A stretch of 64,000 bases of DNA. Source: Marinagarivorans sp. (lineage in GTDB: Bacteria; Pseudomonadota; Gammaproteobacteria; Pseudomonadales; Cellvibrionaceae). Made by a program: the position numbers and the translations under genes. The DNA is taken from positions 1 through 64,000 of the forward strand of contig JANQJB010000166.1 in NCBI GenBank assembly GCA_028281865.1, given 5' to 3'. The notes under the pieces were generated by a model. The model made no database searches. It worked only from the letters and a program-made list of their open reading frames with translations, and was not told where the DNA came from. How positions within the stretch are numbered: position 1 is the first letter of the stretch; every line of letters starts with the position of its first letter. Positions 15,852-25,100 of this stretch are shown here, in pieces.

Positions 15852-17189
15852 ATGTTAAAGCAAACAATTAAGAACAAAATAATAGAAATTGTTAAATTTG
15901 ATTATCAGCAGCTCAAATTTCCCTTGGTATGGCTAATGCGATTGCGGGCAGCCTGGCTAAATGCGCAGGGCAAACACGTTCAGGCCTTTGATGTTCTATC
16001 CTCAACTTTTGCCACCGGTTGGGCGGGAAGTTTTGCGCCTATCTGCAATCACGCCAAAGCGCTTTATTCTGATAATGAAGACAAAAAACAGTTACGCGAA
16101 AAAATTCATCGTGAATTCATCGACAGTGTCGAACCTCTTTCAATATCGGAGAAATTTTTTACCGACCCCTCATTACTGCTCGAAGCGATATTCATTGTTA
16201 TAAAACCGTACAAAGAAAATGAAAAAGGTGTTTTGTTACTGAACTACAGCTACTATTTCGCATTGTTACCCAAATTTTTCGATTTAAAGGCAGTAACTGA
16301 AAGATATTTTATCGTGCTTGAACCCAGCTGGGCCGGTTTTTTCGACAAGGGTATTTTGCTTTATAGTGATATAGAAGATGAAGTCTTTGTTATGACTTAT
16401 GAAGATCGTGACCGGAAATTATTGGATACAATCAACAATAATATTACACCCGTTGATATTGGCCCTAGTTGGTGGGTAGATCACCGTATGTTTCAGCCAG
16501 AAGAAGGTGTGGAACGCGATATCGATATCATTATGGTTGCGGCTTGGGAAGCCTACAAGCGCCACCGTGAATTTTTTCTAGCACTGGCTAAATTACGCAA
16601 ACAAGGGCACAAGTATAAGGTTGTTCTCTGTGGTTACGGCGGCGAACTCGATTACATAAAAGGACAAGCGGAAAAAATCGGCGTCGCAGACCAAATTACT
16701 TATCACACTAAAATTCCTCCTCAAGAGGTGGCCAAACTGCTAAATCGCTCTAAAGTCAATGTGCTATGGTCACGCTTTGAGGGAAACAATCGCGCTATTA
16801 TTGAAGGAATGTTTTGCGATACCCCTTGTATTTTGCGTAAAGGTCACAACTACGGCCAACAATACGACTATATAAATCCTAAGACAGGCGTATTTGCAGC
16901 AGAGCACGAATTGGCATCAACACTGAAACACATTATCGAAAATTATGACACATTCAGCCCTAGAGAATATGTAATGGAAAATCGTTGCTGTATAAAAGCA
17001 ACCGAAATTTTAAATAACGATATTAAGCAAGTCGCCCTAAAAAGAGGAATGCCATGGACAGAGGATTTGCGTATTAAAGTTAACGCACTAGATGGAATGA
17101 CATACTTCGATGAAGGAGATTCAGAATATTTCAAAGATGACTATGCCTATTTGACAAGTTGTATAAAGGAAGAATACCGCAATAGCTAA
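15852..17189 (+). CDS. Glycosyltransferase group 1 (GT4-like)
   Basis: The 445-residue protein has its recognisable C-terminal GT-B donor domain at about residues 215-400. RDIDIIMVAAWEAYKRHREFFLALAKL opens it, then YKVVLCGYGGELDYIKGQAEKIG, then VNVLWSRFEGNNRAIIEGMFCDTPCILRKGHN. In the last, the EGNNRAIIEGMFCDTP stretch corresponds to the conserved E-x7-E nucleotide-sugar motif. The N-terminal part is less conserved and probably binds the acceptor. It sits 29 bp after the flippase gene and is probably co-transcribed. A stem-loop follows at 17198-17231. Sugar specificity cannot be read from sequence. Confidence 0.85.
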   Translation: MLKQTIKNKIIEIVKFDYQQLKFPLVWLMRLRAAWLNAQGKHVQAFDVLSSTFATGWAGSFAPICNHAKALYSDNEDKKQLREKIHREFIDSVEPLSISEKFFTDPSLLLEAIFIVIKPYKENEKGVLLLNYSYYFALLPKFFDLKAVTERYFIVLEPSWAGFFDKGILLYSDIEDEVFVMTYEDRDRKLLDTINNNITPVDIGPSWWVDHRMFQPEEGVERDIDIIMVAAWEAYKRHREFFLALAKLRKQGHKYKVVLCGYGGELDYIKGQAEKIGVADQITYHTKIPPQEVAKLLNRSKVNVLWSRFEGNNRAIIEGMFCDTPCILRKGHNYGQQYDYINPKTGVFAAEHELASTLKHIIENYDTFSPREYVMENRCCIKATEILNNDIKQVALKRGMPWTEDLRIKVNALDGMTYFDEGDSEYFKDDYAYLTSCIKEEYRNS

Positions 17190-17197
17190 TTAACCTA

Positions 17198-17231
17198 GCA
17201 ATCCAATAAATCGTCCTATCTATTGGATTGC
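17198..17231. terminator. Stem-loop after glycosyltransferase gene
   Basis: GCAATCCAATA and its exact complement TATTGGATTGC form an 11-bp stem with a 12-base loop, 9 bp after the stop at 17189. There is no clear T run, so it may be a weak or factor-assisted terminator between two convergent units. Confidence 0.5.
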
Positions 17232-17353
17232 ACGCCCCTGAAATAAAAGCGAAAATGTGCGAATTTTCTTGTATTTAAGGGGCTTGCATTACCATTCTGG
17301 CAATGGCGGCTCATCCATACACCGCATACCCGGCAATAATGATTGCCGGCTTA

Positions 17354-18652
17354 CTAGTGATCCAGCGAATATAAAAATGCAGTCAAATAAGCTATTTCCC
17401 TTGGTTTCAGATCAATACCTGTCAATTCATGATTCGATTGTTTGCCAGAGTTCGGTGGAGAAATGTAATGGCGAATAACGGCGGGAACAGTCTGCGCACG
17501 CCCATCGTGAAAATACGGCGCAGTTTTTAGAAGATAACGTAGTGACGGCGTTTTGAAAGCGCCGTTCAACATGTGGTGCACATCTTTGTTCAAAAAACGC
17601 AATTGATAGCACTGCTCTTTCTTCGCATCAGAATACTGCCCCAAGCAATTAAACTCGTCCATTAACACAGCTTGAATACCCCATACGCGACCGTAATCGG
17701 CGTTTAACTCTCCGAATGTGCCCGTACCAATATTATGGAAATCATTGTTAGTCAACATCGGCCCATTGTGACATTGCAAACACTGCGTTTTCTGCATATC
17801 GGCAAAAAGTTTTGCACCGGCAATTTCAGCTGTGCTCAAAATATTGGCAGCACTTTCGTCACCATCAACAATATAACGCTTAACAAATTTATCAAATTTC
17901 GTTTCCGGTGGTAGTAGTGTCCGCTCATAGGCAGCAATAGCTTTACCTAAATTGGCATAAACATGATTGACATCAACTTGTGTGGACTCGGGAATAGCTT
18001 TCCAAGCTCTCTTCTCCAAAGGCAACCCTAAGGGACCTGCATTATCAGGCAACGAATTGACTAACTTATCGGGAAATTCGCCCCATATTTTTTGATACAA
18101 AGATTTCAATTTCGGAGTTTGGCCAACGGTCTTTAAAATAGCGGTTCTTGTTGACCCCATTTCGACACCCGCTTCAAACGGAATAAGCGCCTGTGACCAA
18201 AGCGAATCTCGTCTGCCATCCCAATAAAACCATTGTAACCAGGCGCTACCAATAACCGTGGGCGTATTGCGCCCCGTTAGCCCAATACCAAGCGCTTTAG
18301 GCAAACCATCAGTAAAAAATTTATCGGGTTGATGACAACTTGCGCACGAAATTTTCCCGTTACGACTTAAGCGCTCATCAAAAAAAAGTGCTTTTCCCAG
18401 TTCAGCCGCAGTCTTATCATCCGCAAAGCGATTTGACGGAGAGGGAGGAGGATCACCCAGAACGTGAAGACTCAATGAAAGTAGAATGCGTTTTTCTTTT
18501 TCGCTAAGAATTGGCTGTGTGGCAGCAATATGCAGTTTATTATCAGCAGCTTGCTTGTAAGTATTTTGTGCATAGCCAATTTGCGTATCGATCATTAACG
18601 CAGCAAGCAATGCGAACACGAAACTTACTAGCCGGATCGGATTCACAATCAA
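17354..18652 (-). CDS. Di-haem cytochrome c peroxidase/MauG-family protein
   Basis: A periplasmic enzyme of about 430 residues with two c-haem sites: CASCHQ (codons 18346-18332) in the N-terminal domain and CLQCHN (17782-17768) in the C-terminal domain. Family signatures include ALFFDERLSRNGKISCASCH, GLTGRNTPTVIGSAWLQWFYWDGRRDSLWSQA and KTAPYFHDGRA. Members reduce hydrogen peroxide or oxidise other substrates through a high-valent iron state. The start is uncertain: the frame is open to a TTG at 18733, overlapping the upstream gene by 62 nt, but TTG 18652 or GTG 18646 just after that gene gives a normal signal peptide (NPIRLVSFVFALLAALMIDTQIGYAQ). It follows the YtkA-like gene closely and lies downstream of the giant oxidase, which generates peroxide if active. 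Confidence 0.88.
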   Translation of the reverse strand: MIVNPIRLVSFVFALLAALMIDTQIGYAQNTYKQAADNKLHIAATQPILSEKEKRILLSLSLHVLGDPPPSPSNRFADDKTAAELGKALFFDERLSRNGKISCASCHQPDKFFTDGLPKALGIGLTGRNTPTVIGSAWLQWFYWDGRRDSLWSQALIPFEAGVEMGSTRTAILKTVGQTPKLKSLYQKIWGEFPDKLVNSLPDNAGPLGLPLEKRAWKAIPESTQVDVNHVYANLGKAIAAYERTLLPPETKFDKFVKRYIVDGDESAANILSTAEIAGAKLFADMQKTQCLQCHNGPMLTNNDFHNIGTGTFGELNADYGRVWGIQAVLMDEFNCLGQYSDAKKEQCYQLRFLNKDVHHMLNGAFKTPSLRYLLKTAPYFHDGRAQTVPAVIRHYISPPNSGKQSNHELTGIDLKPREIAYLTAFLYSLDH

Positions 18653-18671
18653 GCGCCGCGTTGCCAAATGC

Positions 18672-19091
18672 CTAATACTCAAGCTCAATATCAAACGTCG
18701 TGTTATCTTTAACGGTCGGCGTTTTAACACCAAACACTAACACCCAGCGACCGATCATATTAAATTTCATCCCTTCAATTAAATAACGACCGTTACCCAA
18801 ATTGCGTGTCACTTCCGGTTGCGACGGCATGCCATGCATATGTTCCGGCATACCACCGGTAATGGCAATTTGCGCGTCTGTGACAGGTTTACCGTCATGT
18901 GTTTCTATTGTAATAAACCAATCGTGAAAAGTAGAAATTGGAACGTGGCCTTTTTCCGGCCCGATAACAACATTAAATAATTTCTTTTCCGAAGCCTGAC
19001 TCCACATCAGTGCCTCACTCGCGCTCACAAGATTAGCGATAGCAACGGTGGATAAAAAACAGAGGATAATAAGCTGATATTTTTGTTTCAT
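18672..19091 (-). CDS. YtkA-like/FixH-type exported protein
   Basis: The 139-residue protein has a signal peptide (LIILCFLSTVAIANLVSA) and one small beta domain. That domain carries HDWFITIETHDGKPVTDAQIAITGGMPEHMHGMPSQPEV and NLGNGRYLIEGMKFNMIGRWVLVF, the pattern of YtkA-like domains (PF13115), which are related to FixH. The Met/His-rich loop GGMPEHMHGMP could bind a metal such as copper, but that is inference. The gene is followed with a 19-bp gap (or overlap, depending on the start) by the di-haem peroxidase gene, so the two are co-transcribed. Similar YtkA plus cytochrome peroxidase pairs are common next to secreted oxidases. Confidence 0.75.
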   Translation of the reverse strand: MKQKYQLIILCFLSTVAIANLVSASEALMWSQASEKKLFNVVIGPEKGHVPISTFHDWFITIETHDGKPVTDAQIAITGGMPEHMHGMPSQPEVTRNLGNGRYLIEGMKFNMIGRWVLVFGVKTPTVKDNTTFDIELEY

Positions 19092-19140
19092 TTGTTAACA
19101 GGAATTACTCAATACAAATTAACACTTCGCGATCATCTAT

Positions 19141-19167
19141 AAAAAAGGCGTGCAAAGCACGCCTTTT
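19141..19167 (-). terminator. Rho-independent terminator of the giant oxidase gene
   Basis: On the minus strand AAAAGGCGTGC, a three-base loop and GCACGCCTTTT are followed by more T. The stem is perfect and lies 23 bp after the stop codon at 19190. It separates the giant gene from the YtkA-like gene, which then needs its own promoter or read-through. Confidence 0.85.
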
Positions 19168-19189
19168 GTTAGTCGGTCAAACTATTATT

Positions 19190-22100
19190 TTAGTTCAAGT
19201 CTGCCGGTTGAGCTTCCAACAAGAACTTTTCTATCAAAGCAGCCTTAGCCGAATCAACATCATCGTGCGCCAATATGGCATCCAATATAGTCATTGCAGA
19301 ACCATCATGCAGGTATGGCGCACTATCCCACAACCCATGCAAACCAGGAGTGTCGAAACCTGTAAGTGGCCCACCTAAGCGCTGTCCACTGGCACTGTCA
19401 ATTGTTCCGACATTGTGCAGCGCATTGCTAGGCGAATCTGTCATCTGGACGCCACTGTGACACGATGCGCAGCCCTCGTCTTGGAAATGCTGCTTACCTA
19501 ACTGCGCATCAGCAGATAAACCGCCGTTGCGATCAGGAGACGCAGGCACATCTGTCAGTGAGTTAACATAAGCCGCCAGCGCATCAAGATCCGCGCTTAA
19601 ACCCGCCTTCGCGGGGCCCAGAGTAGCGGTTGTCGCGGTGAAATCAGCATTTGACATCAGCCCCGTGCCACCGGCCAAAGAACGGATTTGATTTTCAAAG
19701 TCCTGTACTTCGTCAAAATTAGCGGACCAATGCAAGCGCCCATGACCAGCGCCATGCCCTTTTAAGTTGATCGTATTGCGCACACCTTCGCCCATGCCAG
19801 TTAAATCCCAAACACGTCCGTCATCACCCCCGTCGTTATGACATGAGGCACAGCTCATATAGTTATCAAGCGCGAGCCGATCATCAGCAGCATCGTAGAA
19901 CAGCTGCTTGCCGTTCAATAGCTGTGCGCTTAGTGCCTCATTGCCAACCACCGCGATTGACTGGGATGTAAAGCCGCCAATTCCGCCGGTCAACAATAAG
20001 TCACGAATTGAGATAGCCGTGATACTGCGATCCATATAGTTGTGCACGAACAGTGTTTCACCGTTGCTTGATATCGCGAGGCCCTGCGGCGCGCGGCCAA
20101 CGGAAATTCGCGTTAAGCGGAAGCCGTTTTGCACGTCGTGAACTTCAATCTCACGCGCAGTTTCGAGTGCGACAAACAAATACTGGCCATTGCCACTGAA
20201 TACGGCTCCGGTCGCAACACTGGCGTTATCCAATTGGATACGCGCTCCAGTATTCGATGTCTCGTTGCCGAGATTGATGACCGATGCAACAGCGCGCACC
20301 GTTTGGTCGAAGGTCATACCCGGCCCGCCACGCAAGCCTCCTGACATAATGTTATCTTGTTTCGAAGGCACGTAAGCAGTTGTGCCATCGGGTGAGATAA
20401 CCGGAGCATTTAAGTAATTCGGCAACCCTGGGCCCGCCGACTCAGAGACACCACGATTAGAGTAACCCAGCGTAATCGTGTTCAAGGACGCCATAGAGCC
20501 CGCATTTACAACAAATACTTCACCACCTGCGGTCTGATATTTTGGTACAGCAGTACTTTCGTCATCGACAGGAGGTGTAACAAAGTTGCTCACATAGAGT
20601 TTACTGCCGTCAGCACTCAAAGCGAGATGGCGCGGCTTGCCACTTAACTCAGCAGTTCCTGCGACGCTCTTGTCCGATGTATTGATCTTAATTACTCGTG
20701 ACAAGGCCTCCTGAGCGACATAAACAAACTGCCCATTCGGTGCTACCACCAAACCGTGAGGCTCCGAACCAGCAGCGAGATTGATCGTATCGATTACCGT
20801 TTTGTTCACCGGGTTGATCACGCTGATAGTAGCGCTGCCCTTGTTGCTGACGTAGATCAAACCACTCGTGGGTGATACCGCTACCGACCAAGGTCTATCG
20901 CCCACCTGCACTTCCGCAGCAACATTTCCTGATGGAAACTCAACCACGCTGGCGGTGTCGTTATCGGGATTAACGTTCCAGACTCGGTCGATATTGTCGA
21001 CTGTGATAGTCGTGCTATTGAATGCCGGCGCCGCAGGGTTTACAACCAAGGCCGGGTCATTCGGGTATGCATCCGCATTGTCACCAACGCCATCGCCATC
21101 AGTATCAGCTGTTTCCGTCGCATCATTCGGGAACGCATCTTTATTGTCACCTACCCCATCGCCATCTGAGTCAACATATTCACTCGAATCGCTCGGGAAC
21201 TCATCGACACTATCTGGCACACCGTCAACATCAGTATCTGCTGGGAACGGACGAGGAACGAATTCAAGTACCTCTTGAGAATTGATCTCAACAGCATTGG
21301 TATTGTTGCCAGCAACCACAAATAAAGTATTGCCAAAGCTCGCGCCACCAGGTGCGTTGCGCGCAAAATTTAGATCGGGGAATACACGCCAAGAGTCAGT
21401 CAACACATCATACGATTCAACCTGTTCGTGCTCATCCACTTCACTCTCACCGGCAGCGACGATAAGCTCAGAACCCAAAGAAAATAGCGCAATTCCGGAA
21501 CGAGGCGTAGGCAATTTCTTATCGAGCGAGCTCCAGCTAGCACCACCAGCCGCTTCAAAATCGTACACATCAATCGTGTCTTCCGTATCGCCAAAGGGGT
21601 TATTTAGCTCCGGAACAAGCAAATTCGTGGCAGAACGTCTACCCGCAACGACATAGAGTTTATCCCCCTTTATCGCAGCGCGATGGTGATCGCGTGCGTG
21701 CGGTGCATCAGGCAATACTGTCCACTCCCCTGTCGCAGGATCGAAGGAATCGAACCAAGGAACAGCACCATCTTGGTGGCCGAGCGTATTGCCACCAATG
21801 ATATAAATTTTGCCTTTGTAGTTTACTGCAGCGGTCGAACCACGTTGACGCTCCTCTGGCACATAGCCCTCAACACGCCACTTCGCTGGGTCCGCCGGGT
21901 CAAAGCTATAAATTTCCGCAACACCTTGTTCTTTCGGGTAATAGCCAATCATTGCGCCGATGATGTAAACCCGATCACCCCAAACGACAGCTTGGAAGTG
22001 ATGAAAGTCAAGGCGAGTGTTGTCCTCTTCATCGCGTGGGGAGCCCCAGTTTTTCCATGTATTGTTCACCGGATCGTATTCGTTGACTCCACGATCACCG

Positions 22101-25100
22101 CGCCCACCCAGCAGGAACATTTTGTCACCAACGAGTATGTAATCATTCTCATGGCGCGCTTGAGGTGCACCCAGAGCGGGCTCAAGAATTTCCCAATTGC
22201 CAAGGTCATCTTGAGGCAAATCAGGGTTATTCGGGTATGGATCGGCATTGTCACCAAGACCGTCGCCGTCGCTATCAGCAGATTCCGTTGGGTCATTGGG
22301 GAACGCATCTTCGGCATTTAATACACCATCACCGTCACGATCGTTATCGGTGTTATCACCGATGCCATCGCCATCGATATCGCCCCATTCGCTGGGATCG
22401 TTAGGGAAGGCATCGTCCTGATCATCAATTCCGTCACCGTCCGTATCTTTAGTGCGCGTAGGATCATTCGGGAAATCATCCTCAGCATCGACTACACCAT
22501 CGCCGTCAGAGTCGGACTGCTGCGCATCACGTACGATTTGAATGGTAAAGCCTTCAGAAGGAACACCCTGCGCATCAACAGCAAATATCCAGTAAAAACC
22601 CGGAATCAACACGTTCGAGTTGTCATTCATATCAAGCGTGTAACTCGAACCAGACCCAGCGCTAAAACTCACTGGAATGAAACGCTGATCAGTATTGATT
22701 GAGTGTGTTGTTCCACTTAAGCGAATCATATTGAATTCGGCGATTCCAGCAGATGCATCCAAAACTACAGCCTCGCCAGCACTGGCTTGTTCTGGTCCCG
22801 AATTGATCGAAGGACGATCTGCAAGAGAGCCATCAGCGTTATAGAAATAGGATGGAGTATAAATCTGTGCATCCTTGTGGTTGGCACTACAGTTACCACA
22901 TGCACCGCCACCACCAGAGAATACACGGCCGTCTTTCATCAACAATGCCACGGAGTGATAGTTGCGCGGGATAGTATGGCTACTTAGATGTGTCCAGGTA
23001 TTCGTGTCAGGGTCCCAAAGCTCTGGCTGCAATATCGTGCCGTCATCATCGAACAGTTTTGCCGCAGTAGTACCGCCGACAACAAGCACCTTACCCGTTG
23101 GCAAGACAACCGAATTCTGGAAAGTTCTGCGCGCCAACATATTGGGCAGCTCTGTAACGACTGGGGCAGCACCATTAATATCAATGCTAAAGGCCTGATC
23201 CGAAGACGCGATTGCTTTCGACTGATCATTACCACCAGTAACAAGCACTTTGCCGATATCGTACATCACTGCAGAACCAAACATACGCGCCTGATCGCCC
23301 TCTTTACGCACGCCCGCAGCTTCAACCGAGCCCAAACCATCAGTTTCGAACCAGTGCATCGTAAATGTTGGGCCCGAATGGAATACTTTTCCGTTCGGCG
23401 CAACATGCATAAACGCGTACCACTGCATATCAGTACTGCCATTACCGTGAGGCATTGCGTTAACGTGATTTTGCTCGTCCTGCAACGGCTGCATGGTTGC
23501 ACCTGTAGTCAGTAACCAGCCGTTGTTATCAGAATAAACTTCTGAAGTGTTGCCAGCACCCAAAGCAAAGGTCGTGAATACACGATTATCCGGCAAGGTC
23601 ATCGCTGTTGGATACCAACGAGGCATATTCATATCCGGCAGAACGTGCCACATATCATCGCGGTAATTAAAGCTACCGGTTTGCGTTGTCGCTGGGTTTC
23701 CGCCAGATGTCAGCACCGTTCCATCCTCACGCATTGCAATACCGGCACAAAACTGATTGTGAATGGGGTGGTCAGTCATCACAAACGAACCGTCAATTGG
23801 ATCGTAAACGGACGATTTGGTTAAGCCACCATCAAAGGCAAGTGCCGAACCACCAAGCCAAGTTAAGATACGGCCATCAGGCAAGTTGGCTGCCGATACC
23901 GGAATATGTGGCCAATCAATAGCTCCGCCCCAGGTGCCGCCGATATGCGGCGCCAATGTTGGCGGTGGCACCAACTCTGCATTAATGCGATCAGTCAGCA
24001 ACGCATACTGCTCGGCGCCGGCATAGAAATCGTCACTATTGCCTTTAGCCGCGAGCACCTCAACCATCGCGCCACCCGTGGCCTCAAAATAATAAACTTC
24101 GACGGTGTGCAAACCTTCAGTAAGAAATAGAGAGCCACGCGTATCTGTAGGCAAGTGTTTCATTGGGTCGTTAACAACAACCACACCATTAACCTCGACG
24201 GACACACCATCATCCGAGCGCGTCAAGAAACTGTAATAGCCGTCCTCAGCCACATAAAAATCTCGCGTAAAGTACGCGGCAAAGTTGTTCTGATAAGGAA
24301 AGGTTGAATTACCCAAAGTCAAATCGTAGTAATCGTCAGCTTCCGCATAGTTGATCGCTTCAGTTGTCAACTCGACAACGTTAGGCTCGTTGTCCTTGTT
24401 AGCAATCAGGGCTTTCGCCTGGTTAAACGTGTTAAGTGCGCTGCCGGATTGTACAAATACGGCCTGGTATGGATCACTGTAATGCGACCGCGTTGGGTCG
24501 TTGGGATAAGCATCGAAGTTATCGCCCCAACCGTCGCCATCGCTATCGACCGTTTCATCGGGATTATCGGGTAAATCATCTAGTTCGTTGTTTACGCCGT
24601 CACCATCGCGATCAAGGTCAGAATTGTCACCAATCCCGTCGCCATCTATGTCACTCCATTCGCTGTCATCACCTGGAAAGACATCACTATTATCGCCAAC
24701 GCCATCGCCATCGGTATCAACGGTCTCCGTGGGGTCATTGGGGAACTCATCTTGACTGTCGAGTACACCGTCAAAATCCGAATCTGGCTCGCTGTTATAC
24801 AGGCACATACCCGATACTTTGGGCCAGTCTGTAACAAGGCCGAAATCGATGTCGATAACACCGTCCGTCACATAAGTGATGACGTTTTTCTTTATCGCCG
24901 TAAGCGTGGGAACTGCGGCCAAGATATCGAAGTCCTGAATTGCGAGCTTGTCTTCGACATATACATCAAATCGTCGAGTTCCAGGGCCACCCTGATCAGA
25001 TGCCGCTTGGAAATAGGTCTCAGCAAACAACAACTCAACGCGGTAAAAACGCTCTTCCGTAACGGGAACTTGGTAGCTAAAAATACCGAAGCGTTCTGAG

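Noticed and set aside
17257..17478. 73-codon plus-strand frame after the glycosyltransferase gene
   Set aside because: It overlaps the conserved C-terminus of the di-haem peroxidase on the other strand and has no ribosome binding site or domain.
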